Shown: positions 30,786 to 44,974, counted from the stretch's first letter. The stretch: DNA of 64,000 nucleotides from Mycolicibacterium hippocampi (GCF_010723735.1 NZ_BLLB01000002.1:3410001-3474000), one strand, 5' to 3'. A program made the numbers and translations. Notes: generated by a model from the sequence alone, not told the origin.

Positions 30786-31832
30786 ATGACGGTGACCGAA
30801 CAGTTGTCCGCTGACCATCTGATGAGCCAGATCGTCGACGGGCCGGGGGGTTTCTCCGGCGTCGACGGCGACGCGCAATGGGCCGCCGAGGTGCGCCGTC
30901 TCGTGGAGCTTCGCGGTGCCACCCTGCTGGCGCACAACTACCAGCTGCCTGCCATCCAGGACGTCGCCGACCACGTCGGCGACTCGCTGGCGCTGTCGCG
31001 CATCGCCGCCGAGGCGCCCGAGGACACGATCGTGTTCTGTGGAGTGCACTTCATGGCAGAGACCGCGAAGATCCTCTCGCCGGCAAAAACCGTACTGATT
31101 CCCGACCAGCGGGCAGGTTGCTCGCTGGCCGACTCGATCACCGCCGACGAGCTGCGCGCGTGGAAGGCCGAGTATCCGGACGCCGTCGTCGTCTCCTATG
31201 TCAACACCACCGCCGCGGTGAAGGCCGAGACCGACATCTGCTGCACGTCGTCCAACGCCGTCGATGTGGTGGCCTCGATCCCGGCCGACCGCGATGTGCT
31301 GTTCTGCCCCGACCAGTTCCTCGGCGCGCACGTGCGTCGGGTCACCGGCCGGAAGAACCTGCACATCTGGGCGGGTGAGTGTCACGTGCACGCCGGCATC
31401 AACGGTGATGAACTCGCCGATCAGGCCCGCACCCATCCCGACGCCGAACTGTTCGTGCATCCGGAGTGTGGTTGCGCCACGTCGGCGCTCTATCTTGCCG
31501 GCGAAGGCTCCTTCCCCCAGGACCGGGTCAAGATCCTGTCCACGGGCGGAATGCTCGACGCGGCCCGGGAAACGGGCGCCCGTCAGGTTCTGGTGGCCAC
31601 CGAGGTCGGGATGCTGCACCAACTGCGCCGGGCAGCGCCGGACGTCGATTTCCGGGCGGTCAACGAGCGGGCCTCGTGCAAGTACATGAAGATGATCACC
31701 CCGGCGGCGCTGTTGCGGTGTCTGGTGGAAGGCGCCGACGAGGTCGACGTGGACGTGGATGTCGCGGCGGCCGCGCGTCTGAGCGTGCAGCGGATGATCG
31801 AGATCGGTCAGCCCGGCGGTGGCGGGGAATGA
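30786..31832 (+). CDS. nadA: Quinolinate synthase A
   Basis: A [4Fe-4S] enzyme that condenses iminoaspartate with dihydroxyacetone phosphate to quinolinate, the first shared NAD precursor. 348 residues. [21 protein letters not shown] is the conserved N-terminal block; cluster Cys residues lie in [10 protein letters not shown], a CCTSSN region and HPECGC. ATG 30786 has an AAGGAGG Shine-Dalgarno 5 bases upstream. The stop overlaps nadB (ATGA). Confidence 0.96.
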   Translation: MTVTEQLSADHLMSQIVDGPGGFSGVDGDAQWAAEVRRLVELRGATLLAHNYQLPAIQDVADHVGDSLALSRIAAEAPEDTIVFCGVHFMAETAKILSPAKTVLIPDQRAGCSLADSITADELRAWKAEYPDAVVVSYVNTTAAVKAETDICCTSSNAVDVVASIPADRDVLFCPDQFLGAHVRRVTGRKNLHIWAGECHVHAGINGDELADQARTHPDAELFVHPECGCATSALYLAGEGSFPQDRVKILSTGGMLDAARETGARQVLVATEVGMLHQLRRAAPDVDFRAVNERASCKYMKMITPAALLRCLVEGADEVDVDVDVAAAARLSVQRMIEIGQPGGGGE

Positions 31833-33406
31833 CCGCCGGGTGCGGCGGGGCCGGTCTGTGGAGGCAGCGCGCCGACGTCGTCGTCATCGGCACCGGTGTC
31901 GCGGGCCTCGCCGCCGCACTGGCGGCGCATCGCCATGGGCGCAGGGTGGTGGTGCTGAGCAAGGGCGGTGACACCGCCACGTTCTACGCCCAGGGCGGCA
32001 TCGCCGTCGTGCTGCCCGACGCCTGCTACGGCAACGGTGACTCCATCGACGCCCACGTCGCCGACACCCTGGCCGCCGGCGGCGGGCTCTGCGATCCGGA
32101 AGCCGTTCGTTCGATCGTCGCCGACGGCCACCGTGCGGTATCCGACTTGGTCTCGGACGGTGCATGTTTCGACGAATCGGCACCGGGTCGGTGGGCGTTG
32201 ACCCGAGAGGGTGGGCACTCCCGCCGACGCATCATCCACTCGGGAGGAGATGCGACGGGAGCCGAGGTGCAGCGCGCGCTGAACAACGCGGCGGCCACCC
32301 TCGACATCCGCAGGAACCATGTCGCCGTGGAGCTACTGGTGGAGTCGGGCGCCGTGACGGGGGTGCTGGTGCTCAGCGACGACGGCCCCGGCGTCATCCA
32401 CGCCCCGTCGGTCATCCTCGCGACCGGGGGACTGGGGCACCTCTATGAAGCGACCACCAACCCGGTGGGATCGACCGGCGACGGGGTGGCGCTGGCGATG
32501 TCCGCCGGCCTGGCTGTCGGTGACCTCGAGTTCATCCAATTCCACCCGACCATGCTCTTCGACGGGCGCGGCAGTGGCCGCCGTCCCCTGATCACCGAGG
32601 CGCTCCGCGGCGAAGGCGCGAAACTGGTAGACGCCCGCGGACATTCGATCACCGAAGGGGTGCACCCGATGGGAGATCTGGCACCCCGGGATGTGGTCGC
32701 GGCGGCGATCGAGACCCGGCTGACCGAGTCCGGGGATCGGTGCGTTTACCTCGATGCCCGCCATGTCACGGACGTCTCGACGCGGTTCCCCACCGTGACC
32801 GCGGCCTGCCTGGCGGCCGGCATCGACCCAGAGCGCCAACCGATCCCGGTCGTTCCGGGTGCCCACTACAGCTGCGGCGGTGTCCTGACCGATGTCTCCG
32901 GACACACCGAGATCGCCGGACTGTTCGCCGCGGGCGAGGCGGCGCGCACCGGGATGCACGGTGCCAACCGACTGGCGTCCAACAGCCTGCTCGAAGGCCT
33001 GGTGGTCGGCGGCCGTGCCGGTGCTGCCGCAGCCCGCCATGCTCAGGTCGCCGGCGTGGGTCGGGTGGTGACCCCGGAACTGCCGGTGCGCTCCGTCGTG
33101 GCCCGCGCCGACCTGCAGCGGGCCATGACCCGCCACGCCTCCGTCGTCCGCAACGGGGATGGGTTGAGACGGTTGCTCGACCTGTTGGCGGCGGCCACAC
33201 CGCGGGTCATCAAGTCGCGCAATGACTTCGAAGAAGCAGCGCTGACGGCCGTCGCGGGGGCGGTGGCCACCGCGGCGTCGGCCCGTACCGAATCGCGTGG
33301 CTGTCATCACCGCTCGGATTTCCCCGACACCGATCCGGCGCAGGCGTCCAGCGTGCTGCGCGGCGGTGCGGTCGGCAGGCTCGCGCAGGCGGCGGTGAGT
33401 TGCTGA
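31829..33406 (+). CDS. nadB: L-aspartate oxidase
   Basis: A flavoenzyme making iminoaspartate for NadA. 525 residues. The FAD Rossmann motif [11 protein letters not shown] lies near residue 23, [17 protein letters not shown] is the substrate region, and [14 protein letters not shown] is the conserved flavin-contact block typical of the fumarate reductase/aspartate oxidase family. Overlaps nadA (ATGA) and nadC (TGATG), so the three enzymes are one coupled unit under NrtR. Confidence 0.96.
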   Translation: MTAGCGGAGLWRQRADVVVIGTGVAGLAAALAAHRHGRRVVVLSKGGDTATFYAQGGIAVVLPDACYGNGDSIDAHVADTLAAGGGLCDPEAVRSIVADGHRAVSDLVSDGACFDESAPGRWALTREGGHSRRRIIHSGGDATGAEVQRALNNAAATLDIRRNHVAVELLVESGAVTGVLVLSDDGPGVIHAPSVILATGGLGHLYEATTNPVGSTGDGVALAMSAGLAVGDLEFIQFHPTMLFDGRGSGRRPLITEALRGEGAKLVDARGHSITEGVHPMGDLAPRDVVAAAIETRLTESGDRCVYLDARHVTDVSTRFPTVTAACLAAGIDPERQPIPVVPGAHYSCGGVLTDVSGHTEIAGLFAAGEAARTGMHGANRLASNSLLEGLVVGGRAGAAAARHAQVAGVGRVVTPELPVRSVVARADLQRAMTRHASVVRNGDGLRRLLDLLAAATPRVIKSRNDFEEAALTAVAGAVATAASARTESRGCHHRSDFPDTDPAQASSVLRGGAVGRLAQAAVSC

Positions 33407-34263
33407 TGGCGCTCACCGAGGACGAGCTCACCGAGGCCCGCGCTGTCATCACCCGCGCGCTGGAGGAGGACCTGCGCTACGGGCCGGATGTCACCACTGT
33501 TGCCACGGTGCCTGCCGACGCGTGGACCACAGCGTCGGTGGTGGCCAGGGAACCGGGCGTGATCGCAGGCTCGGAGCTGGCGCTGATGGTGTTCGACGAA
33601 GTGCTCGGCGCCGGCAGCTACCGGGTCAAACACCGGGTGCCGGACGGTACCCGGCTGGACGCCGGCGGCGCGGCGCTGACCGTGCACGCCCCGACGCGAG
33701 GCCTGCTCACCGCTGAGCGCACGATGCTGAACCTGGTGTGTCACCTGTCCGGTATCGCGACCACCACCGCGGCGTGGGTGGACGCGGTATCCGGAACGGG
33801 CGCCCAGATCAGGGACACCCGCAAGACCCTGCCCGGTCTGCGGGCCCTGCAGAAGTACGCGGTGCGGGTCGGCGGCGGCGTCAACCACCGCATGGGGCTA
33901 GGTGACGCGGCGCTGATCAAGGACAACCATGTGGCCGCGGCCGGGTCGGTGGTGGCCGCCCTGCGCCAGGTCCGCGCCGCTGCCCCGGATCTGCCCTGTG
34001 AGGTGGAGGTCGACTCGCTGGAAGAACTCGACGAAGTGCTCGCCGAAGGTGTGGAGCTGGTGCTGCTGGACAACTTCCCGGTGTGGCAGACCCAGATCGC
34101 GGCGCAACGGCGCGCTGCGCGATCCCCGGACACGAAACTGGAGTCCTCGGGCGGGCTGTCGCTACCGAACGCCGCGGACTACGCGGGAACAGGGGTGGAC
34201 TACCTCGCGGTGGGGGCGCTCACGCACTCAGTGCAGGTGCTCGACCTGGGGTTGGATCTATAG
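33406..34263 (+). CDS. nadC: Nicotinate-nucleotide pyrophosphorylase (quinolinate phosphoribosyltransferase)
   Basis: Converts quinolinate and PRPP to nicotinate mononucleotide. 285 residues. EEDLRYGPDVTT, the TAERTMLNLV helix, DTRKTLPGLRALQKYAVRVGGG (PRPP and quinolinate contacts) and DNFPV are present. ATG 33406 is in the nadB stop. Ends the NAD operon proper; the next small gene begins one base after its stop and is probably carried along. Confidence 0.96.
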   Translation: MALTEDELTEARAVITRALEEDLRYGPDVTTVATVPADAWTTASVVAREPGVIAGSELALMVFDEVLGAGSYRVKHRVPDGTRLDAGGAALTVHAPTRGLLTAERTMLNLVCHLSGIATTTAAWVDAVSGTGAQIRDTRKTLPGLRALQKYAVRVGGGVNHRMGLGDAALIKDNHVAAAGSVVAALRQVRAAAPDLPCEVEVDSLEELDEVLAEGVELVLLDNFPVWQTQIAAQRRAARSPDTKLESSGGLSLPNAADYAGTGVDYLAVGALTHSVQVLDLGLDL

Positions 34264-34264
34264 C

Positions 34265-34741
34265 GTGACCGATCCGTCGCCACGGAGCGGCCTGCTCTAC
34301 ACGGCTTTGGTGCTGGCCTTTCTGTCCCTGGGTGTCGCAGCGGTCGCGCTGCTGCGCCCCATCGACACGCGGCCGGACTACACCGACGCGCAGCGCAGCG
34401 AGGCCGAGACTGCGATCTGTGCGGCCTTCCAGACCGTCCGCGCGGGGGTGCAGACCAACACCAACCTCGAGCCGCCGGGCGGCGCTGACGACATCGGCGG
34501 TGCGCTCGCGGTCGCCGCCAACGCCCGGGTGGCGCTCTACGACGGCGGCCAGTACCTGCTCGCCCGTCTGGACCCGGCCACCCCCGACGAACTCGCCGAC
34601 CAGATCCGGCGGTTCGGCAACCAGCTGATGGACATCGGCGCCGCCGCGACCGCGGGGGTGCCCAACACCGATCCGGCGCAATCCCGCCGACTCGAGGATG
34701 CCGAGGCCACCAGCGCTGTCATCAACGCGCTGTGCCGGTAG
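34265..34741 (+). CDS. Single-pass membrane-anchored protein, function unknown
   Basis: 158 residues: a short cytoplasmic start, one hydrophobic helix (about 9-30: LLYTALVLAFLSLGVAAVALL), then an alpha-helical domain likely outside the membrane, with one Cys early (AICAAFQ) and one at the very end (LCR) that could pair. Many Ala, Asp and Gln. I recognise no family. GTG 34265 begins one base after the nadC stop, so it is likely co-transcribed with the NAD genes. Confidence 0.7.
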   Translation: MTDPSPRSGLLYTALVLAFLSLGVAAVALLRPIDTRPDYTDAQRSEAETAICAAFQTVRAGVQTNTNLEPPGGADDIGGALAVAANARVALYDGGQYLLARLDPATPDELADQIRRFGNQLMDIGAAATAGVPNTDPAQSRRLEDAEATSAVINALCR

Positions 34742-34769
34742 CGGTCAGCCGAGAAGGTCGAACCGCCGA

Positions 34770-35408
34770 TCAGGCAGTGGCCGGTCCCCGCCGCAGCAGC
34801 GCCAGCACCACGGCCGCCGTCGCGAACAGGCCGGAGAACACCCGATTGAGCGCCGTCTGCTGCCTTGGAGTTCGTAGCCACGCCAGCAGGCGCACCGACA
34901 GCGCGGCGTAACACCCCATCACGACCAGGTCGACGGCGACCATCGTGACCCCGATGGCGAGGTACTGGGGCACCAGCGGCGCCGTAGGCACCACGAACTG
35001 CGGCATCACCGCCAGAAAGAACAGCAGCCCTTTCGGGTTCGTGGCATTCACCAGAAACCCTCGCGCCAGCAGCGACGTGCGCCCGCCGTCGGCGGCTCGG
35101 TGCACCCGGGCGTCGAGGTCGAGTGCGGCGCTGCGCCACTGCCGGACCGCCAGGTAGGCCAGATATGCCACACCCAGCCACTTGATGACGGTGAAGGCCA
35201 GTATCGAATTCATCACTGCTGCGCCCAACCCGACTGCGACGAGCGTCAGCTGGAGCATGAGCCCCGCTTCGAGGCCGACGATGCTCCAGTACCCCCTCCT
35301 GACTCCGTGCGTCAGGCCGGTGGCCATCGACTGGATGGCGCCGGCGCCCGGCGACACCGCGATCACGATGGCGGCGCCGAAGAACGCCAGCCACATCTGC
35401 CAGGCCAT
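34770..35408 (-). CDS. LysE/RhtB-family amino-acid exporter
   Basis: 212 residues with about six membrane helices. The N-terminal FFGAAIVIAVSPGAGAI and the middle GFLVNATNPKGLLFFLAVMPQF are the two hallmark regions of RhtB-type exporters. Substrate unknown; amino acids or derivatives are usual. ATG 35408 matches the family start; a TTG at 35435 would overlap the upstream stop. Lies downstream of the deazaflavin-type reductase on the same strand. Confidence 0.87.
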   Translation of the reverse strand: MAWQMWLAFFGAAIVIAVSPGAGAIQSMATGLTHGVRRGYWSIVGLEAGLMLQLTLVAVGLGAAVMNSILAFTVIKWLGVAYLAYLAVRQWRSAALDLDARVHRAADGGRTSLLARGFLVNATNPKGLLFFLAVMPQFVVPTAPLVPQYLAIGVTMVAVDLVVMGCYAALSVRLLAWLRTPRQQTALNRVFSGLFATAAVVLALLRRGPATA

Positions 35409-35431
35409 GCCGTGGAGTGTGTCAGGTGGAG

Positions 35432-35854
35432 TCAAGCGATCTCGGCGACGAAGACCCCCGAGCGTTTGGCAAGGCCCTGGGCGATCCGGGGCAGCGAAGG
35501 GTCGACAGTGCCTGCAGGGAGCACCCGCGGGTCGACCAGGTGCAGGGTCTTCTTGCCGATCTGGATGTCTGCTTCGCCCGCGGCCAGCACATTCTTGACC
35601 CAGTTGGTCTTGCCATGCGCCAAACCGATCGCCAGAACCTGTCCTTTTCGGTACGGCGTGACGATCGTCTCGTAGTCCTTGCCTGACGTACGGCCACGGT
35701 GCTTGATCACAGCGAGGCCGGGCATCCGCCTGGAGAGCGGTCGAAGTAGCGGGTTGATGTACTTGATCTGCAGGTTCTCCAACCAGGGCGGGAAGATCAT
35801 TGGTACGCCCGGTGCGTTGTTGGGGTGCTCACGCTTGGTGGGTCGATCGGACAT
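35432..35854 (-). CDS. Deazaflavin (F420)-dependent nitroreductase-family protein
   Basis: 140 residues. [42 protein letters not shown] is the core of the Ddn/DUF385 split-barrel family, with key parts HRGRTSG and the N-W-x-K-N-L segment that contact F420. The physiological substrate is unknown; relatives reduce quinones or nitro compounds. ATG 35854 has GGAGG 5 bases upstream. Divergent from hisD. Confidence 0.87.
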   Translation of the reverse strand: MSDRPTKREHPNNAPGVPMIFPPWLENLQIKYINPLLRPLSRRMPGLAVIKHRGRTSGKDYETIVTPYRKGQVLAIGLAHGKTNWVKNVLAAGEADIQIGKKTLHLVDPRVLPAGTVDPSLPRIAQGLAKRSGVFVAEIA

Positions 35855-35899
35855 GACGCCTCCGATACCGATTTGTGCTGCTCTGGGACAATGGTCAGC

Positions 35900-39001
<3,102 letters not shown>

Positions 39002-39005
<4 letters not shown>

Positions 39006-39622
39006 CAAAAAAACTCGTCGTACTGGACTACGGATCGGGCAACCTGCGTTCGGCGCAACGGGCGTTGCAGCGTGTCGGTGCCGACGTCGAGGTGTCCGCC
39101 GACCCGTCGGCGGCGATGGACGCCGACGCCCTCGTGGTGCCCGGCGTGGGAGCCTTCGAGTCGTGCATGACGGGGCTGCGCAAGATCGGCGGCGAGAAGA
39201 TCATCGCCGACCGCCTGGCAGCCGGACGCCCGGTGCTCGGGGTGTGCGTCGGCATGCAGATCCTGTTCGCGCGCGGCGTCGAGTTCGGCATCGAGACCAC
39301 CGGCTGCGGACAGTGGCCCGGCGCGGTCGTCCGGCTCGACGCCCCGGTGATCCCGCACATGGGATGGAACGTCGTCGATGCCCCCACCGGCAGTGTGCTG
39401 TTCGACGGGATGGACGCCGACACCCGCTTCTACTTCGTGCATTCCTACGCCGCGCAGCTGTGGGAAGGCGATCCCGACGCGCTGCTGACCTGGGCGACCC
39501 ACGAGGTGTCGTTCCTGGCTGCGGTCGAGAACGGCCCGTTGTCGGCCACCCAGTTCCACCCCGAGAAGAGCGGTGACGCCGGTGCCCATCTGCTGTCGAA
39601 CTGGATGAAGGCGCTAAATTGA
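39002..39622 (+). CDS. hisH: Imidazole glycerol phosphate synthase, glutaminase subunit
   Basis: A class I glutamine amidotransferase that feeds ammonia to HisF. 206 residues. The nucleophile Cys is in [10 protein letters not shown] and the catalytic His in [24 protein letters not shown] is the usual start. GTG 39002 overlaps the hisB stop (GTGA). HisF, the partner synthase subunit, is encoded two genes downstream. Confidence 0.96.
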
Positions 39623-39627
39623 CCAGC

Positions 39628-40389
39628 GTGAACGCCACGGTGAATGCGACCACCCCCACGCTGATCCTGCTGCCCGCCGTCGACGTGGTCGACGGACGTG
39701 CGGTGCGTCTGGTGCAGGGCCAGGCCGGCAGTGAGACCGAGTACGGCTCGGCGCTCGACGCCGCGATGACCTGGCAGCGCGACGGCGCCGAGTGGATCCA
39801 CCTGGTGGACCTCGACGCTGCGTTCGGCCGGGGGTCCAACCGCGAGCTGCTCGCCGAGGTGGTCGGCAGGCTGGACGTGGCGGTCGAGCTGTCCGGGGGT
39901 ATCCGCGACGACGAGTCGCTGGCGGCGGCGCTGGCCACCGGTTGCGCGCGCGTCAACCTGGGTACGGCGGCGCTGGAGAACCCGCAGTGGTGTGCCAAGG
40001 TCGTCGCAGAGCACGGCGAACGCGTGGCGGTCGGGCTCGATGTCAAGATCGCAGCAGGGGAGCACCGGCTGCGTGGTCGTGGCTGGGAGACCGACGGCGG
40101 CGATCTGTGGCCGGTGCTGGAACGTCTTGACCGCGAGGGATGTTCACGCTTCGTCGTCACCGATGTCACCAAGGACGGCACGTTGAACGGACCGAATCTG
40201 GACCTGCTGGCCAAGGTCACCGAGCGCACCGACGCGCCCGTCATCGCCTCCGGCGGGGTGTCGAGCTTGGACGATCTGCGCGCGATCGCCACCCTAACCG
40301 GCCGCGGAGTGGAGGGCGCCATCGTCGGGAAGGCCCTGTACGCAGGAAGATTCACGTTGCCGCAGGCGCTGGCCGCGGTCAACACGTGA
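39628..40389 (+). CDS. priA: Bifunctional phosphoribosyl isomerase A (HisA/TrpF)
   Basis: Opens ProFAR in histidine synthesis and, in actinobacteria, also isomerises PRA for tryptophan. 253 residues, one (beta/alpha)8 barrel. [10 protein letters not shown] holds the general base Asp, [14 protein letters not shown] is the PriA-type loop with the Arg and Trp used for dual specificity, and VTDVTKDGT holds the second Asp. The absence of trpF from the trp run fits the dual role. The start is uncertain: TTG 39619, GTG 39628 or GTG 39640. Confidence 0.93.
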   Translation: MNATVNATTPTLILLPAVDVVDGRAVRLVQGQAGSETEYGSALDAAMTWQRDGAEWIHLVDLDAAFGRGSNRELLAEVVGRLDVAVELSGGIRDDESLAAALATGCARVNLGTAALENPQWCAKVVAEHGERVAVGLDVKIAAGEHRLRGRGWETDGGDLWPVLERLDREGCSRFVVTDVTKDGTLNGPNLDLLAKVTERTDAPVIASGGVSSLDDLRAIATLTGRGVEGAIVGKALYAGRFTLPQALAAVNT

Positions 40390-41195
40390 CCGTGGACCTG
40401 GCCCCGCTGCTCGCCACTGCGGCCGAGGTGCTCGATGCCGCGTCGACGCAGTTCATCGCGGGCCACCGCGCCGACTCCGCCGTCGCCAAGAAGGGCAACG
40501 ACTTCGCCACCGAGGTGGATCTCGCCATCGAACGCCGGGTGGTTGCCGAGCTGACCCGGTTGACCGGCATCGGGGTGCACGGCGAGGAGTTCGGCGGTGA
40601 ACCGCTGGATTCGGAGTTGGTGTGGGTGCTCGACCCGATCGACGGGACGTTCAACTACGCAGCCGGGCTGCCGACGGCGGCGATGCTGTTGGGTCTGCTC
40701 GCCGACGGCGAGCCGGTGTTGGGGCTGACCTGGTTGCCGTTCACCTCGCAGCGCTACACCGCCATGGTCGGGGAACCGGTGCGCTGCAACGGCGAGGTGC
40801 TGCAGTCGCTTGCGCCTTCGGAACTTTCGGACTCGGTGGTGGCCATCGGCACCTTCAACATCGACTCGCGCGGTCGTTACCCGGGCCGGTACCGGATGGC
40901 GGTCCTGGAGGGGCTGAGCCGCGAGTGCTCGCGACTGCGGATGCACGGCGCGACGGGAATCGACCTGGCCTACGTCGCGGCCGGCGTCCTTGGCGGTGCA
41001 ATCAGTTTCGGCCATCACGTCTGGGACCACGCCGCCGGGGTGGCGCTGGTGCGGGCCGCCGGCGGTGTCGTCACCGACCTCGCCGGCCGGCCGTGGACGG
41101 TGTCCTCGCCATCGGCGCTGATGGCCGCGCCGGGCGTGCACGAGCAGATGCTGGAGATCGTGCGAGCCGTCGGGGAGCCGGAGGACTACGCGTGA
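40386..41195 (+). CDS. impA: Inositol monophosphatase-family phosphatase
   Basis: A magnesium-dependent phosphatase, 269 residues. Metal sites are clear: [18 protein letters not shown] and [15 protein letters not shown]. It corresponds to Rv1604 (impA), which sits between hisA and hisF. Because HisB here lacks a phosphatase domain, a histidinol-phosphatase role is an attractive guess, but inositol-phosphate activity is equally possible. GTG 40386 overlaps the priA stop. Confidence 0.88.
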   Translation: MTVDLAPLLATAAEVLDAASTQFIAGHRADSAVAKKGNDFATEVDLAIERRVVAELTRLTGIGVHGEEFGGEPLDSELVWVLDPIDGTFNYAAGLPTAAMLLGLLADGEPVLGLTWLPFTSQRYTAMVGEPVRCNGEVLQSLAPSELSDSVVAIGTFNIDSRGRYPGRYRMAVLEGLSRECSRLRMHGATGIDLAYVAAGVLGGAISFGHHVWDHAAGVALVRAAGGVVTDLAGRPWTVSSPSALMAAPGVHEQMLEIVRAVGEPEDYA

Positions 41196-41986
41196 GGGCC
41201 GCCAGTGACGTTGCCACCCGGGTGATTCCGTGCCTCGACGTCGACGACGGACGTGTGGTCAAGGGAGTCAACTTCGAAAACTTGCGTGATGCAGGTGATC
41301 CCGTCGAGCTCGCTGCCGCCTACGACGCCGAGGGCGCCGACGAGTTGACGTTCCTCGACGTGACGGCCTCCTCGTCGGGCCGGGCCACCATGCTCGAGGT
41401 GGTCAGACGCACCGCCGAGCAGGTGTTCATCCCCCTCACCGTCGGGGGTGGGGTCAGAGCGGTCGAAGACGTCGATGTCCTGCTGCGGGCCGGGGCCGAC
41501 AAGGTCGCCGTCAACACCGCGGCGATCGCGCGGCCGGAGTTGTTGTCGGAGCTCTCCCGGCAGTTCGGCTCGCAGTGCATCGTGCTGTCGGTGGACGCCC
41601 GCACGGTCCCGATGGACCAGAAGGGCGCGGTGCCCACAACGTCGGGCTGGGAGGTGACCACCCACGGGGGGCGCCGCGGCACCGGCATCGACGCGATCGA
41701 ATGGGCGGCGCGTGGCGCCGAACTCGGCGTCGGCGAGATCCTGCTCAACTCGATGGACTTCGATGGCACCAAGGCCGGTTTCGACCTGAAGATGCTGCGT
41801 GCGGTGCGCGGGGCGGTGTCGGTTCCGGTGATCGCCAGCGGCGGAGCCGGCGCGGTGGAACATTTTGCACCCGCTGTTGTTGCAGGTGCCGACGCCGTGC
41901 TGGCCGCCAGCGTGTTCCACTTCCGGGAACTGACCATCGGCCAGGTGAAGGCGGCGATGGCGGCGGAAGGGATCGTGGTGCGGTGA
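41192..41986 (+). CDS. hisF: Imidazole glycerol phosphate synthase, cyclase subunit
   Basis: Makes imidazole glycerol phosphate and AICAR using ammonia from HisH. 264 residues, a (beta/alpha)8 barrel. Catalytic Asp residues are in [14 protein letters not shown] and [19 protein letters not shown]-type phosphate binding is seen as [11 protein letters not shown] 41192 overlaps the impA stop, and the end overlaps hisI (GTGA). Confidence 0.96.
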   Translation: MRAASDVATRVIPCLDVDDGRVVKGVNFENLRDAGDPVELAAAYDAEGADELTFLDVTASSSGRATMLEVVRRTAEQVFIPLTVGGGVRAVEDVDVLLRAGADKVAVNTAAIARPELLSELSRQFGSQCIVLSVDARTVPMDQKGAVPTTSGWEVTTHGGRRGTGIDAIEWAARGAELGVGEILLNSMDFDGTKAGFDLKMLRAVRGAVSVPVIASGGAGAVEHFAPAVVAGADAVLAASVFHFRELTIGQVKAAMAAEGIVVR

Positions 41987-42339
41987 CTCTGGACCCGGCA
42001 GTCTCGAAGCGGCTCAAGCGCACCGCCGATGGCCTGTTCACCGCGGTGGTGCAGGAGCGCGGCACCGGTCAGGTGCTGATGGTGGCGTGGATGGACGATG
42101 ACGCGCTGGCCCGCACGCTGGAAACCCGCGAGGCCACCTACTTTTCGCGGTCCCGCGGAGAACAGTGGATCAAGGGCGCGACGTCAGGTCACACCCAGCA
42201 TGTGCACTCGGCGCGGCTGGACTGCGACGGAGACACTGTGTTGCTCGAGGTGGATCAGGTCGGCGGCGCCTGCCACACCGGTGACCACACCTGCTTCGAC
42301 GCGGATCTGCTGCTGGGGCCGCAGGATCAGGCGGACTGA
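41983..42339 (+). CDS. hisI: Phosphoribosyl-AMP cyclohydrolase
   Basis: A zinc/magnesium enzyme opening the purine ring in histidine synthesis. 118 residues, stand-alone (not fused with hisE). [25 protein letters not shown], the metal-binding DCDGD and the zinc site CHTGDHTC are visible. Last gene of the his operon; hisG and hisE are not in this window. Its end overlaps the convergent bcpB by 13 bases. Confidence 0.95.
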   Translation: MTLDPAVSKRLKRTADGLFTAVVQERGTGQVLMVAWMDDDALARTLETREATYFSRSRGEQWIKGATSGHTQHVHSARLDCDGDTVLLEVDQVGGACHTGDHTCFDADLLLGPQDQAD

Positions 42340-42800
42340 CGCTGCCGCAGCACCTCGAGCGCCTTGTCGGCGTGGGTGTCCATGCTGAACTCGCTGGCGA
42401 TGACCGCGAGCACGGTGCGGTCGGTGTCGATGACGAACGTGGTGCGCTTCACCGGCATCAGCTTGCCCAGCAGGCCCCGTTTCACCCCGAACTGCGTGGC
42501 CACCACCCCGTCGGTGTCCGACAGCAGCGGGTAGTCGAAGCTCTGCTGCTCGGCGAACTTGGCCTGCTTGTCGACGGCGTCGGCGCTGATGCCCACCCGG
42601 CTGGCGCCCACCGCGGCGAACTCGGCCGCCAGGTCGCGGAAGTGGCAGGCCTCCTTGGTGCATCCCGGCGTCATCGCCGCAGGATAGAAGAACAACACGA
42701 TCGGTCCGCTCGCCAGCAGTTCGGTCAGCGTCCTCGTCGTCCCTGTCTGGTCGGGTAGTTCGAAGTCGGACACCTGGTCACCCTGCTTGATGCGGTCCAT
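42327..42800 (-). CDS. bcpB: Peroxiredoxin of the BCP/PrxQ family
   Basis: A thiol peroxidase, 157 residues. The peroxidatic Cys is in [17 protein letters not shown], with a second Cys five residues later as expected for PrxQ-type resolving. [13 protein letters not shown] is the thioredoxin-fold start. Corresponds to Rv1608c. The ATG is 7 bases after a TACGGT -10, so a leaderless mRNA is likely. Divergent from trpE. Confidence 0.92.
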   Translation of the reverse strand: MDRIKQGDQVSDFELPDQTGTTRTLTELLASGPIVLFFYPAAMTPGCTKEACHFRDLAAEFAAVGASRVGISADAVDKQAKFAEQQSFDYPLLSDTDGVVATQFGVKRGLLGKLMPVKRTTFVIDTDRTVLAVIASEFSMDTHADKALEVLRQRQSA

Positions 42801-42832
42801 GGTTCCTACCGTACGTCTGGGAGGATGACACC
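42801..42832. promoter_or_regulatory. Overlapping divergent promoters (bcpB / trpE)
   Basis: TACCGTA (42807-42813) reads as -10 TACCGT towards trpE and TACGGT towards bcpB. The bcpB ATG follows its -10 by 7 bases. For trpE a start near 42819 leaves a short leader with GGAGG (42820-42824), 8 bases before the GTG. There is no room for a Trp leader peptide here. Confidence 0.55.
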
Positions 42833-44356
42833 GTGCAGACGACCGCCCACCTCGTGACGACCTCGCGTGAGGACTTCCGAGCGCTGGCCGCCGAACACCG
42901 GGTGGTCCCGGTGACGCGCAAGGTGCTCGCCGACAGCGAGACACCGCTGTCGGCCTACCGCAAGCTCGCTGCGAACCGTCCCGGGACGTTCCTGCTCGAG
43001 TCGGCGGAGAACGGTCGGTCGTGGTCGCGCTGGTCTTTCATCGGTGCCGGCGCCCCGTCGGCGCTGACCGTCCGCGACGGCGAGGCAGCGTGGCTGGGTG
43101 TCACCCCGAAGGACGCGCCCTCGGGAGGCGATCCGCTGGATGCGCTGCGCCAGACGCTGACGCTGCTGGAGACCGCGGCGCTGCCCGGACTGCCGCCGTT
43201 GTCGTCCGGCCTGGTCGGCTTCTTCGCCTACGACCTGGTGCGCCGGCTCGAGCGACTCCCCGAGCTGACCGTCGATGACCTGGGCCTGCCCGACATGTTG
43301 CTGCTGCTGGCAACCGACGTCGCCGCGGTCGACCACCACGAGGGCACGATCACGCTGATCGCCAACGCCGTCAACTGGAACGGCACCGACGAACGCGTCG
43401 ACTGGGCCTACGACGACGCGGTGGCCCGGCTCGAGGTGATGACCGCCGCGCTGGCCGAACCGCTCAAATCGACGGTGGCCACGTTCAGCAGGCCCGCGCC
43501 GCAACATCGCTCGCAACGCACCGTCGAGGAGTACACCGAGATCGTCGACAAGCTCGTCGGCGACATCGAGGCAGGCGAAGCCTTTCAGGTGGTGCCGTCA
43601 CAGCGGTTCGAGATGACGACTCCCGCGGATCCTCTCGATGTCTACCGGATGCTTCGGGTCACCAACCCCAGCCCGTACATGTACCTGCTCAACGTTCCCG
43701 ATCATGATGGGGGACTGGACTTCTCGATCGTCGGGTCGAGTCCCGAGGCGCTCGTCACCGTCAAGGAAGGGCGCGCGACGACCCATCCGATCGCCGGTAC
43801 CCGGTGGCGCGGGGACAGCGAGGAGGAGGACCTGCTGCTGGAGAAGGAGCTGCTGTCCGACGAGAAGGAGCGCGCCGAGCACCTGATGCTCGTCGACCTC
43901 GGCCGCAACGATCTGGGACGGGTCTGCACGCCCGGGACGGTGCGGGTGGAGGACTACAGCCACATCGAGCGCTACAGCCACGTGATGCACCTGGTGTCGA
44001 CGGTGACCGGGCTGCTCGCCGACGGCAGGACCGCCTTGGACGCCGTGACGGCGTGTTTCCCGGCCGGCACGCTGTCAGGCGCGCCCAAGGTGCGGGCGAT
44101 GGAACTCATCGAGGAGGTCGAGAAGACCCGTCGCGGCCTCTACGGCGGCGTACTGGGCTACCTCGACTTCGCCGGCAACGCCGACTTCGCGATCGCGATC
44201 CGCACCGCACTGATGCGTGACGGCACGGCCTACGTGCAGGCCGGCGGTGGTGTCGTCGCCGATTCCAACGGTCCCTACGAATACACCGAGGCTGCCAACA
44301 AGGCGCGCGCGGTGCTCAGTGCGATCGCCGCCGCCGAGACGCTGAGCGAGCCGTGA
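42833..44356 (+). CDS. trpE: Anthranilate synthase component I
   Basis: Makes anthranilate from chorismate with ammonia from TrpG. 507 residues. The Trp feedback motif [16 protein letters not shown] is near the N-terminus; the chorismate-binding core includes [29 protein letters not shown] and [17 protein letters not shown]. trpG is not in the window. GTG 42833 has GGAGG 8 bases upstream. Overlaps the next gene by 4 bases. Confidence 0.96.
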   Translation: MQTTAHLVTTSREDFRALAAEHRVVPVTRKVLADSETPLSAYRKLAANRPGTFLLESAENGRSWSRWSFIGAGAPSALTVRDGEAAWLGVTPKDAPSGGDPLDALRQTLTLLETAALPGLPPLSSGLVGFFAYDLVRRLERLPELTVDDLGLPDMLLLLATDVAAVDHHEGTITLIANAVNWNGTDERVDWAYDDAVARLEVMTAALAEPLKSTVATFSRPAPQHRSQRTVEEYTEIVDKLVGDIEAGEAFQVVPSQRFEMTTPADPLDVYRMLRVTNPSPYMYLLNVPDHDGGLDFSIVGSSPEALVTVKEGRATTHPIAGTRWRGDSEEEDLLLEKELLSDEKERAEHLMLVDLGRNDLGRVCTPGTVRVEDYSHIERYSHVMHLVSTVTGLLADGRTALDAVTACFPAGTLSGAPKVRAMELIEEVEKTRRGLYGGVLGYLDFAGNADFAIAIRTALMRDGTAYVQAGGGVVADSNGPYEYTEAANKARAVLSAIAAAETLSEP

Positions 44357-44946
44357 TCCGGGTCGCGCAGCTGTCCCTGGTGCTCGCCGCGGTGGGCCTG
44401 TGGGTGGCGTCGCGGCTGACGTGGGTCCAGATCACCTCGTTCGACGGTCTCGGGCATCCCAGAACCGCCGATCTGTCCGGGGCGGTGTGGTCCACGGCGC
44501 TGATCCCGCTGGCCCTGCTGGTCGCCGCGGCCGGGGTGGCCGCGCTGGCCGTCCGCGGGTGGCCGTTGCGGGTGCTGGCGGTGTTGGTGGCGGCGGCCAG
44601 CGCCGGAATGGGCTATCTGGCGATCAGCCTGTGGGTCGTCGCCGACGTGGCGGTTCGTGCCGCTCAGCTGGCGGAGGTGCCGGTGGCGGACCTTCTCGGC
44701 ACCCAGCGGCACTACGGCGGTGCCGTCGTGACGCTGGTCGCCGGGGCGCTGTCGCTCCTCGGATCCGTGCTGCTCATGCGGTCGGCGTCCGGGGCGCGAA
44801 CCGAGCCGGCGCGTTACACGCGCCGTCCGGCCGCCCGGGCCGATGAGCCGGCGGCTGCGATGTCGGAGCGGATGCTCTGGGACGCCCTCGACGAGGGCTC
44901 CGATCCGACCCGGGACCCGGCTGATCCGGACAACAAGGGGCGGTGA
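44353..44946 (+). CDS. Trp-biosynthesis-associated membrane protein (TIGR02234 type)
   Basis: 197 residues with four membrane helices (about 5-22, 48-68, 74-97 and 125-146) and a polar C-terminal tail. Actinobacterial proteins of this kind lie between trpE and trpC (Rv1610 in M. tuberculosis). Function unknown. The extracytoplasmic loop [21 protein letters not shown] is conserved in character. GTG 44353 overlaps the trpE stop. The C-terminal motif [13 protein letters not shown] is also typical. Confidence 0.85.
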   Translation: MIRVAQLSLVLAAVGLWVASRLTWVQITSFDGLGHPRTADLSGAVWSTALIPLALLVAAAGVAALAVRGWPLRVLAVLVAAASAGMGYLAISLWVVADVAVRAAQLAEVPVADLLGTQRHYGGAVVTLVAGALSLLGSVLLMRSASGARTEPARYTRRPAARADEPAAAMSERMLWDALDEGSDPTRDPADPDNKGR

Positions 44947-44974
44947 TCGACAGTGGCGTGGTGGCGACTACCCT
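44947..44974 (+). promoter_or_regulatory. Probable internal promoter for trpC-trpB-trpA
   Basis: TCGACA (44947-44952) and TACCCT (44969-44974) are separated by 16 bases, close to a mycobacterial sigma-A promoter. They lie directly after the stop of the membrane gene, in a 72-base gap that is unusual for this compact run. Confidence 0.5.
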
